The translations under genes were made by a program, and so were the position numbers. Positions 1 to 8,310 of a DNA stretch of 64,000 nt are shown piece after piece. The notes beneath the pieces are model-generated. The model was given only the letters and a program-made list of their open reading frames with translations, was not told the DNA's origin and searched no databases. How positions within the stretch are numbered: the first letter of the stretch is position 1; every line of letters starts with the position of its first letter. Origin of the DNA: Aquilaria yunnanensis (lineage: Eukaryota; Streptophyta; Magnoliopsida; Malvales; Thymelaeaceae); NCBI GenBank assembly GCA_039654915.1, contig CM077597.1, positions 57,564,001 to 57,628,000 of the forward strand, given 5' to 3'.

Positions 1-2
1 AG

Positions 3-314
3 ATGTTCGACATAGAGCAGAGAAACTGAGAGACAATCCGAGACTATGTCGAACGATTCAACAGGGAAGCACTCAGCGTCCCGGACTTCCGGCCCGAAAT
101 TCGCATCCTCGCTATGACACGGGGACTTCGGCGTGACTCACAGCTGTTCTACGAGTTCTCAAAGGACCCCCCGGAGACCCTCGGAGAATTTTACCGAAAG
201 GCAGAGCAGCACATGACAGCTGAGGAATTGAGGATGGCGGGGCCGAAGCCTGATTATCACCGCGCCGAAGGGTCCAGTCAGCAAGCTCGGCATCTTTCTG
301 AACACACAGCCTGA
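3..314 (+). pseudogene. gag: Tat-A gag fragment with two nonsense codons
   Basis: This is the C-terminal half of the retrotransposon Gag capsid region, which packages element RNA into virus-like particles. It reads in the same frame as the long pol frame that follows. TGA codons at 27-29 and 312-314 break it. At both sites Tat-D carries CGA, so C-to-T change is the simplest explanation. The second TGA is also present at the same position in Tat-B (44308-44310), so it predates their separation or is tolerated. The start of Gag lies to the left of the window. Homology to Gag of Tat-B and Tat-D is direct and nearly gap-free. Confidence 0.85.
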
Positions 315-323
315 CCACGGCGA

Positions 324-3300
324 GTGCGAGGAAGGAAACCTCAAAGTTTCACACCCTTGAGCACGACACGGACCAACATTCTCATGGCGCTGGAAAGGCA
401 AGGGACGCAGATTCGGCGGCCAAGGGCCATGGCCGCCGATAATAAGAAGAATGCCAAGAAGTTCTGCCAGTTTCATCGCGACCACGGTCATGACGCCGAA
501 GACTGCTTCCAGCTGAAAAAGTACATAGAGTCGCTAATCAAACAGGGCCAACTTCGCAAGTACCTGCGGATGCCTTCCCCAAAAGGCAGAAAAGAGGAGG
601 AAGAGAGGGCCGAAAACGAGGACTATGACTCCGGCAGGCAAAGAAACAGAAGTCCGAAAAGGCGCCTTCCACCTCCAGTAGGGGTCATCCAAACCATCAC
701 CACGGGGCTCCCATCCTCGGAAAGAAAACAGAAGGCCAGAGAAATTGCAGTTATGGAGTATCAAAGTCCATCAAAGAAACTGGCTCGCAAAGATGGCTCC
801 ACCGTCGTCTTCCCCCACTACGACCCGCTGCTGATAATGGCGAGAATAGGGAATTGGGACGTCAAGAGAGTGTTGCTTGATGATGGCTCAAATGCTGACG
901 TCCTATTCTCGCACTTACTGCCGAGCTTGGGCATCTCCAGCAGCGAGCTTAAACCTGTCACCACGCCCACCTTCGGCGTTGGGCCATCCGAACTACCCGT
1001 ACTCGGATGGATCGACCTCCCCTTGATGATGAAAGGCACTTCGGTAGAGGGAGCAGCTGAGTTGTACGCGTCCACAATGGCAAGATTCATCATCATGGAT
1101 GTCCCGTCTTCGTACAACGCCATCCTTGGAAGGCAGACTCAGGGGAACCTGCACAATTGCCCCGATGTGAAGTACTTGACTGTCACATTCGCCACCAAGG
1201 ATGGAGATGCAGAGGTCTTCATCGACCAAGCCGAGGTAAGAAAGGTGTTTGTAAAAGCACGAAAGGCTCCGGCAAACAACTCTACACGAACGGTGGAGGC
1301 AAAGGCGCAGGAAAAAGGCAAAGAAGGAGATCCCGCAGAAGCAGAAACGGAAGCAGTAGATCTTGTCCCAGGACAATCTACCCGAATAGGGAAGAGCTTG
1401 GCCAAAGGTGATAAGGAAAATCTTGTATCCTTTCTGCTGAAAAATAAAGATCTGTTTGCCTACTCGCCGAAAGACATGCCGGGAGTAAACCCTGGCATAA
1501 TACAGCACAGCCTCAAAGTAAGCCCGGAAGCAAAACCTATCAGGCAAAAGAAACGAAGCATCTCAGCACACAAAAGCAACTTCGTGAAAACCGAAGTCCA
1601 GCGCCTATTGGATGCTGAAGTTATCAGGGAGGTAAAATACCCCGAATGGTTAAGCAACGTGGTCATCGCCACAAAAGAAGGTAGCAGCAAACTCCGGATG
1701 TGCATTGACTTCAGAAACTTGAACGATGCTTGCCCGAAAGACTCATTTCCCCTCCCGCCAATAGATCAACTGGTAGATTCAACGGCCGAATACGGGCTCC
1801 TGAGCTTCCTAGATGCCTTCAGCGGCTACCATCAGATAAGGATGGACCCCGAAGATGAACAGAAAACTGCCTTCATCACCGAGGGAGGAACGTACTGCTA
1901 TGTCAGAATGCCCTTCGGGCTCAAAAATGCAGGAGCCACCTACCAGAGACTGATGAACAAGGTCTTCAAGGACCAAATGGGGAGAAACATGGAGGTATAT
2001 GTTGATGATATGATAGTCAAAAGCAAGCTGCCCGGCTACTACGTTGCAGATTTGGAGGAAACCTTCCAAAAGCTCAGAGCCTTCGGGATTCGCCTTAATC
2101 CCGAGAAGTGTATCTTCGGCGTGACCTCGGGAAAATTCCTTGGGTACATGGTATCCGAAAGAGCCATCGACGCCAACCCTGAGAAGATTAAGGCTTTGCT
2201 TGAGTTCCGAACTCCTGCCACAGTCAAAGACGTGCAGAGACTAACCGGAAGAATAACCTCTCTGAGCAGGTTTATTTCCAGGTACGGAGATAGGTGTAGA
2301 CCTTTCTTCAAAGTCCTCACAAAGGCAGAAAAGATGGAAGGCGACCTCGGAAGAAACAATGATCCTTGGGATGAAGATTGCCAAAAGGCCTGGGAAGAAC
2401 TCAAAGTCTACCTGGCCAGCCTGCCGACTCTGCGACAACCTCGGGAGGGAGAACCCCTCGTACTATACCTCGCCGTCACAGAAAAGGCCGTGAGCTCGGT
2501 CCTGGTGAAAGAAGAAGGGCCGAAACAATGGCCGGTCTACTACGTCAGCAAGTCCCTGCATGGCGCCGAAGTCAGGTACCCTTTGCTTCAAAAAGCTATA
2601 TACGCCTTGGTGCTTGCAGGAAGAAGACTGCGACCATATTTCCAGGCTCACCCCATCATCGTCCGAAGTAGTCTACCTCTACGGGATGTGATGAAGAGAG
2701 TTGATCATTCGGGAAGGCTCTCCAAGTGGTGCATAGAACTTGGCGAACACGAAATCACGTATGAGCCTCGGAAGGCCATAAAAGCCCAAGCATTGGCAGA
2801 TTTTATCGCCGAAATACCCACCACTGAGGAGAACCACTCAGATCCGAAAGAAGGTGAGCCAGAATGGACCTTGCATGTTGACGGAGCCTCGGGGTCCGAA
2901 CACCAGGGAGCTGGAATAGTTATCAGAGGACCCGAAGGCCTAGAGGTGATGAAGGCTATCAAGTTCAGCTTCAACGTCACCAATAATGTGGCTGAGTATG
3001 AAGCCCTCATAGCGGGATTACGCTTGGCCAGAAAGATTGGCGTGAGAAACTTAAGGGCTCACAGCGATTCCCAGCTGGTAGTTCGGCAGACGGCAGGAGA
3101 TTATGGGGCGAAGGAACCAATCTTGGCAAAATACCACGAGCTGGTAACAAAACTCATCCAAGAGTTTGACACTGTGCGGATCGAAAATGTACCCCGGCAG
3201 AATAACACTGAGGAAGATTGCTTAGCAAAGTCCAAAACATACACCGAGGTGCTAGACCATCCAAGCATCTCCGGGCTAAGCGTAACGACCTCGGGTACAG

Positions 3301-4538
3301 GGTGGAAGGACCCCATAAAGAGATACCTCGCAGAGAATGAGCTTCCCGAAGACGCCGGCAATGCTGCAAGACTGCGAAGACGCGCCGGAAGATTCTTCCT
3401 GATTGGTGAAGAGTTATATCGGCAAGGATATGCAAACCCGCTGCAGAGATGTGTGGGCAAAGAGGATACTGAGATGGTCCTCGAAGAAGTTCACGAAGGC
3501 ATGTGCGGCTCGCACATTGGAACTGACGCCCTTGCAGCAGTGATACTCCGCCAAGGGTACTTCTGGCCTACCCTGAGAAAGGACGCAAGGCAGTTCGTCC
3601 AGAAGTGCGGTAGTTGCCAGAGACATGCAAAAATCCAGAGGATACCCTCGGAAATGGTTACGTCGGCAGACTATCCTTGGCCCTTCGCAGTCTGGGGTAT
3701 AGACCTTATTGGGCCACTCCCCACAGCGCCCGGAGGCGTGAAATTTTGTGTGGTAGCAGTGGACTATTTCTCAAAGTGGGTAGAGGCAGAACCACTAGCA
3801 ACTATCTCGGCAAAAGAAGTGCAGAAGTTCGTATGGAAGAACATCGTATGCAGATTTGGCATACCGAGGGTACTAGTAGCTGATAATGGGTCCCAGTTCA
3901 CAGACAAAGGATTCCAGGAATTCATCAACGACCTCGGAATAAAGATGCACTTCGCCCCAGTAGCTCACCCCCAAAGCAATGGGCAGGTGGAAGTATCAAA
4001 CAAGACCATAAAAGATGGCCTGAAAAAGAGACTTGGGGAAGCCAAGGGGAAATGGCCAGGAGAACTCCAAAGTGTATTGTGGAGCTACCGAACGACACCA
4101 CGAAGAGCCATAGGGGAAACTCCCTTCTCAATCATCTTCGGAACAGAGGCCATTATCCCAATAGAGATAGTTCAGCCTTCAGTACGGGTGCAAGTATTTG
4201 ATGAAGGCGGAAACGACCTCGGTCTGAGAACTAAGCTCGACCTTGTGGCCGAACACAGAGAAATAGCTGAGCTGAGAAGAAAAGCTTTCCAGCAAAGGGT
4301 GGCCGCGGCTATCAACTTAAAAGCCAGGCCAAAAGAAATCAAAAAAGGAGACCTCGTTCTCCGAAAGGCCGACTTTGCACCCCGAAGGCCATCTCACGGA
4401 GTACTTCGCGCAAATTGGGAAGGACCTTATCTGGTTCTCGCCGAAGTACGAAAAGGCGTGTACAAGCTTGGCGACGCCGAAGGCGTAGAATTGAAAAACA
4501 CTTGGCATTCAGACGCCTTGAAAAAATTCTACGCCTAA
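324..4538 (+). CDS. gag-pol: Tat-A polyprotein: Gag C-terminus, protease, RT, two RNases H, integrase
   Basis: An uninterrupted frame of 1404 codons in phase with the gag fragment upstream. The nominal first codon is GTG (ATG in Tat-D); the first in-frame ATG is at 384. Residues counted from 324: variant zinc motif C48-H51-H56-C61 (CX2HX4HX4C); aspartic protease D186-D-G-S; reverse transcriptase YVDD 559-562; a degenerate gypsy RNase H after RT; a second, archaeal-like RNase H with D853, E891, D915 and D965; integrase H1057, H1064, C1095, C1098 and D1127, D1187, E1223 with the classical 35-residue spacing. A GPY/F-like module and the pol stop follow. The catalytic residues I checked are all present, so pol may encode working enzymes, but Gag upstream is broken. 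The product would act in cytoplasmic particles (RT) and the nucleus (integrase). Confidence 0.9.
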   Translation: MRGRKPQSFTPLSTTRTNILMALERQGTQIRRPRAMAADNKKNAKKFCQFHRDHGHDAEDCFQLKKYIESLIKQGQLRKYLRMPSPKGRKEEEERAENEDYDSGRQRNRSPKRRLPPPVGVIQTITTGLPSSERKQKAREIAVMEYQSPSKKLARKDGSTVVFPHYDPLLIMARIGNWDVKRVLLDDGSNADVLFSHLLPSLGISSSELKPVTTPTFGVGPSELPVLGWIDLPLMMKGTSVEGAAELYASTMARFIIMDVPSSYNAILGRQTQGNLHNCPDVKYLTVTFATKDGDAEVFIDQAEVRKVFVKARKAPANNSTRTVEAKAQEKGKEGDPAEAETEAVDLVPGQSTRIGKSLAKGDKENLVSFLLKNKDLFAYSPKDMPGVNPGIIQHSLKVSPEAKPIRQKKRSISAHKSNFVKTEVQRLLDAEVIREVKYPEWLSNVVIATKEGSSKLRMCIDFRNLNDACPKDSFPLPPIDQLVDSTAEYGLLSFLDAFSGYHQIRMDPEDEQKTAFITEGGTYCYVRMPFGLKNAGATYQRLMNKVFKDQMGRNMEVYVDDMIVKSKLPGYYVADLEETFQKLRAFGIRLNPEKCIFGVTSGKFLGYMVSERAIDANPEKIKALLEFRTPATVKDVQRLTGRITSLSRFISRYGDRCRPFFKVLTKAEKMEGDLGRNNDPWDEDCQKAWEELKVYLASLPTLRQPREGEPLVLYLAVTEKAVSSVLVKEEGPKQWPVYYVSKSLHGAEVRYPLLQKAIYALVLAGRRLRPYFQAHPIIVRSSLPLRDVMKRVDHSGRLSKWCIELGEHEITYEPRKAIKAQALADFIAEIPTTEENHSDPKEGEPEWTLHVDGASGSEHQGAGIVIRGPEGLEVMKAIKFSFNVTNNVAEYEALIAGLRLARKIGVRNLRAHSDSQLVVRQTAGDYGAKEPILAKYHELVTKLIQEFDTVRIENVPRQNNTEEDCLAKSKTYTEVLDHPSISGLSVTTSGTGWKDPIKRYLAENELPEDAGNAARLRRRAGRFFLIGEELYRQGYANPLQRCVGKEDTEMVLEEVHEGMCGSHIGTDALAAVILRQGYFWPTLRKDARQFVQKCGSCQRHAKIQRIPSEMVTSADYPWPFAVWGIDLIGPLPTAPGGVKFCVVAVDYFSKWVEAEPLATISAKEVQKFVWKNIVCRFGIPRVLVADNGSQFTDKGFQEFINDLGIKMHFAPVAHPQSNGQVEVSNKTIKDGLKKRLGEAKGKWPGELQSVLWSYRTTPRRAIGETPFSIIFGTEAIIPIEIVQPSVRVQVFDEGGNDLGLRTKLDLVAEHREIAELRRKAFQQRVAAAINLKARPKEIKKGDLVLRKADFAPRRPSHGVLRANWEGPYLVLAEVRKGVYKLGDAEGVELKNTWHSDALKKFYA

Positions 4539-5310
4539 GGTTGAGCGGAAGAGATATATTGTACAAGAAATATTCTAAGTACAGAATGGTCTGGAGAAGA
4601 ATGGTCTTGAGAAAAATTTTTCAAGTATACCAAATTGTCCAAGACAGAATTCCGCGAAGGTGCTCGCCACGAAAAAAGCAAATATGACTTCCCGAAGTCC
4701 CTTGAGCCACTATGCTCGGGAAAAATGGGAAACAAGAATCTTGCAAAGGTACTCGGCATAATCAATGTAGAGAAAATTTTCCGAACACCCTTGAGCGAAC
4801 ATGCTCGGGAAAAAGGGAAAACAAGAATCTCGCAAAAGTACACGCCAGAACAAAAACAGAGGTAATTTCCGAACACCCTTGAGCGAACGTGCTCGGGAAA
4901 ACGGGAAATGAGCAAACTCGTGAAAATTTTCCTAAGTCCCTTAAGCAAATATGCTCGGGACAATAGGAAGGCAGAAAAATTTGGCTGAAGGTTTTCCGAA
5001 GTCCCTTGAGCAAACATGTTCGGGATAAAAAAGGAACAAAAAGCCTGCAAAAGACTTAGCCAAATTTTTACAAACTTTCCAGAAAGTCTCTTGAGCGAGC
5101 ACACTCGGGACAAAGGAAGGTAAAAAGTTTCTTTGGTTGCAGGTTTTCCGAAAGTCTCTTGAGCAAACGTGTTCGGGATAGTGGAAATGAAGAAACTTGC
5201 AAGAAAGGACTTAGCCAAAAGATTGTTCATTAAGAGCAAACGCTGCCTTACAAAAGAAGTAGCCAAAGAAGGAGCACAAAGGAAAAAAATGAGAGGAGCC
5301 CTAAAGCAAA
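4539..5310. repeat. Hairpin-repeat spacer between converging gag-pol and the opposite-strand gene (Tat-A)
   Basis: About seven degenerate units recur every 60-95 bp, near 4690, 4780, 4867, 4929, 4992, 5080 and 5144. Each contains an inverted pair: TCCCTTGAGC, then about six bases, then GCTCGGGA, which pairs with a two-base bulge. The stretch has no convincing coding frame. It lies exactly where transcripts of pol and of the opposite-strand gene would meet. Tat-B and Tat-D have the same type of array. A role in 3'-end formation or RNA structure is inference. Confidence 0.75.
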
Positions 5311-5655
5311 CTAGGGAGAGCCGGGCGGATGAAGAGCAGGAAGCTTCAGATGCTCAACCTTGGACCACTGCCACCGAGGTCCCTCAGGAATATTTAGGCC
5401 CTCCAGAAAAGAGAGGTCCAAATCTGGGAACCTCTGCAGGACTTGGTGCCAAACAAGGCAGAAGCCGTCTTGAAAGGCGACCTCGACCATTTGATCAGAA
5501 GTATGTTTTTGAACGCCAAGGACGTTGAGCTCGTCCCTCAGCTCAGCAATCTCCTCCTCCAGCTCGCTTATCCCCAGCGTCCCTTCGGACTCCTTCTTCA
5601 GAGCCTCGACCTCGGCCCGGAGAGCATTGTTCTCATCCGTCAACCTCACCGCAAG
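5311..5655 (-). pseudogene. Tat-A opposite-strand gene, 3' part of last exon (split by the Tekay element)
   Basis: Read on the minus strand this gives the last ~113 codons of the opposite-strand gene, ending at TAG (5311-5313). It encodes the end of a coiled coil and a conserved C-terminal block with the motif FQDGFCL followed by QVLQRFPDLDLSFLE. Tat-B and Tat-D match closely. The Tekay element entered at 5655/5656, duplicating GCAAG, and the rest of the exon resumes at 15506. No enzymatic function is visible; coiled-coil assembly is the only structural inference. Confidence 0.8.
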
Positions 5656-6684
5656 TGTTACGGCCCTTCTAGAGGGAGGTAAGGACTTTAGAATTTAGTT
5701 TAGAAGTTTAATTTAAGTTTGTCTAGCAAGAATTAAGAAGTTTGCCAAAGTTCACTAAGTTCCGACAAGAATAAAGCTCTGAACTAAGTTCAGGGGCAAA
5801 ATGGTAATTTTGCACCCTGAGTGGCCGGGACGAGTCCCGAGTGTTTTAAAATGAATTTTTAGAACTTAACTTTTAACCTTAACTCAAACTCAACAAATAG
5901 ACAAGAATTTAATCAAGAATTGTCAAGTTACAAAGATGGGGGACCTAATTGCACTTAACTTGAAACCTTGGTGATCTTGGTTGCTAAGTGAGGGTTTAAG
6001 AAGGGAAAGAGGGGGAGAAGCTACCATTAACACGTTCTTAAGCTTCCCTCACTCATTTCTCTCTCAAATTGAACTTGGAATCAAGTGATCTTGGTGTCAA
6101 GAGGCGCAATTAAGGGTGTTTAAGCTTGGAGGATGCATTTTCAAGCTTGAATCCATGTTTTTGAGGCGTGGAAGAGTGTTTTTCTCCATCCCCTGTTTTT
6201 GAACGAGGTATGATTCATGTTCTTGATTGAATTCGTGTTATTTGATTGATTGGAAGCTTGGGTTTTGGTTGGAAGAGGTGTTTTTGATGTTTAGGAGCTT
6301 TGTTTTGGTTTGAAATTGTGTAGAACTTTGGAAGCTTATTTGGAAGAGGAAGGGTTCGAATTCTTGCTTGTTCTTGGTGTTAAGGTAAGGGAGAAAGTGT
6401 TTTTAAGTTGTTGGATTGTTTTTGGATTAAAATGGATTGAGAAAGTTGAGTAATTTTTCGTTATGGTATGAAGAAACGTTTTGGGAATTATGATGGACTA
6501 GCTAAATTCGAAGGGTTGGTTTGATGCTTCTAATGCATCATAGTTTGGCTTTGATAGTTGGTTTTGTTCCTTGCAACATGTACTTCATGTGTATGAAATT
6601 TGGTAACTTTTGATGCATGTTTGCTATATGTATTTGGTTGCCAAAGTTCGTAGCAGCAATCGGCCAAATTCTGCATTTCTGCAG

Positions 6685-6813
6685 AATTGGCGACGCGGCG
6701 CCAATTGGCCCGAAAATTGGCGACGCGTCGCCAATTCAATTTTTCTTCACAGAGCGTCTGCTCGTCGGCGACGCGTCGCCAATTCCTTTTTGCCTTTGGC
6801 GACGCGGCGCCAA
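6685..6813. repeat. Cluster of four GC-rich palindromes in the Tekay LTR
   Basis: Four near-palindromic units lie at 6685-6706, 6715-6736, 6767-6784 and 6796-6813. The core is GGCGACGCGTCGCC (a perfect 14-bp palindrome) or GGCGACGCGGCGCC, flanked by AATT/TTGG arms. The surrounding LTR is AT-rich, so the CpG-dense cluster stands out. The same cluster is in the 3' LTR at 14022-14150 with one substitution. Confidence 0.9.
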
Positions 6814-7240
6814 CACCTAAAAATGGGGGGTTTGACTTTTTGCTGCGTTGACCCGACCGAGACTACGGAAGGTTCGGAACGTGCCTAAGGGTCCGAGGAT
6901 CCCGATGGTACTCCGAAACTTCCGAAAGTCCCACCGGAAGTATGAGTTTTCTTGAACTGTTTGAGGTAAGTAAGTTGCTTAGGCAACAAGTAAGGAAACA
7001 AATGTTGCAATTGAACTTAATTAGCTATCAATAGCTCAGGTGAGAGGTTTAGAACCCTCGTCGGCCTAGCCGTGCGGTAGCCACGAGGCCACGAGGTGAA
7101 ACCTTGTTCATCTAGTTTACATCAAAGAGGCCCTGTGGCCTAGTCTACAAGTCCCATCATAAATTCCCCTGCATAACAACTAGGTGAGAGGTTCTATGTT
7201 TGAATGAGGCTTGCTAAGGTTCGCCCTTGAGCCATATGAT

Positions 7241-7344
7241 AGGTTGCTAAGTGATAGCGCTTGGCCTATATTTCAGGTTGCTAAGTGATTGCGCTTGGCC
7301 TGTATATGTGTCAGGTTGCTAAGTGATTGCACTTGGCCTGATAC
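7241..7344 (+). repeat. Three-copy tandem repeat in the Tekay LTR
   Basis: The unit AGGTTGCTAAGTGAT followed by GCGCTTGGCC occurs three times with a 34-38 bp period, just upstream of the TATA-like run. The 3' LTR has the same array at 14578-14681. Its position suggests an enhancer repeat, which is inference. Confidence 0.85.
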
Positions 7345-7378
7345 AAAGGACTACTTGAGGAGAGGTCTACCGGCCTAG

Positions 7379-7391
7379 TATATATATATAT
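7379..7391 (+). promoter_or_regulatory. TATA-like run, probable LTR promoter
   Basis: A perfect TA repeat within a mixed-sequence region of the LTR, downstream of the tandem repeat. The 3' LTR equivalent is near 14716-14728. The transcription start is not determined. Confidence 0.5.
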
Positions 7392-8175
7392 GACTAGTAC
7401 CCTCACGCTGTGTGAGCTCGCAGCCAGAGTCCTAGTAATTTTTCTTGCAGGTACATCGAAGACCCTTACTGAGAATGTTGAATTCTCACTCCCTGTTTGT
7501 TATGCAGAGTCTGAAGTAGCAGGACCGGATAATCACTGAGGATTATCACGGTAGTACCTTTTTGTCTGTAAAGGTACGGTAGTTGAGAAACTTTAAGTTT
7601 CTAGCCTGCTTAAGTGTTTAATTGGTCTGTTGGTCAGGCTGTGGTACTAACTTGCTTCTTCCTTTGGCTGCAGAGCCTAGTAGCACTTGGCACAGGACTT
7701 GTGAGACTCGCCACTGGGACAGGAGTCCAAAGTGGGAGCTAGGGTAAAAGATCTCAGCAAAGTCTTGTATTTTGATACAGTACTTTATTTTGCCTCCAGT
7801 ATTTATGTTATAAAGAGTCCTTGACTCAGGGGATTGTTCTCCGGGTGAGAGCATTAGTTACTTATGTATAAATGCTTTCACGAGCGGTGTATGTGTAGTT
7901 AATCACTCAAAGGTTGATTTTGCTATGCTTTGGCATTTTGTATTTATTTATATAGAATTTTACTTAGCCGGCTAAATGTCTAAATGATTAAATGTTTTAT
8001 GGTTTTAATAAACCAAGTCAAAGCATAAGTGCATACATATTGCATTTCTAGGTTAATCAACTAGTAGCATTGGATTTAATCCACACACATAACCAGCTAG
8101 CCAATTACAATCCACCGTGAGACAAACGCTCACAGGGTATCCCGGGCAGGGGCACGGGGATCGTGTCAGTGTTTT

Positions 8176-8187
8176 TGGTATCAGAGC
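8176..8187 (+). other. Primer-binding site (initiator tRNA-Met type)
   Basis: TGGTATCAGAGC lies seven bases after the LTR end. It is complementary to the 3' end of plant initiator tRNA-Met and is the standard primer site of many plant retrotransposons. Confidence 0.9.
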
Positions 8188-8310
8188 TAAGGGTTTATTT
8201 CATAGATATTGGAGGCTTAGACTGAGATCTAGTAGTAAAGTCCAAGTGCTAGGAAGTTAGTACTGACCAACATCTGGGGAAATGTTGTCTGGTTGTGGTT
8301 GCAGGTTATT

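Larger units (their letters stand above)
5656..8168 (+). repeat. 5' LTR of the Tekay-like element
   Basis: 2513 bp, TG..CA ends, directly followed by the primer-binding site. It contains a palindrome cluster (6685-6813), a three-copy tandem repeat (7241-7344) and a TA-rich run suited to be the TATA box (7379-7391). I see no real coding sequence; short open frames over the palindromes are translations of repeats. Confidence 0.95.

Noticed and set aside
4690..5180. CRISPR-like array in the hairpin spacer
   Set aside because: Units are degenerate, spacers are similar to one another, and the context is a plant retrotransposon.
6530..6888. Open frames with repeated NWRR and RVANS peptides in the Tekay LTR
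   Set aside because: They are translations of the palindrome cluster on both strands, with no start context or conservation argument.
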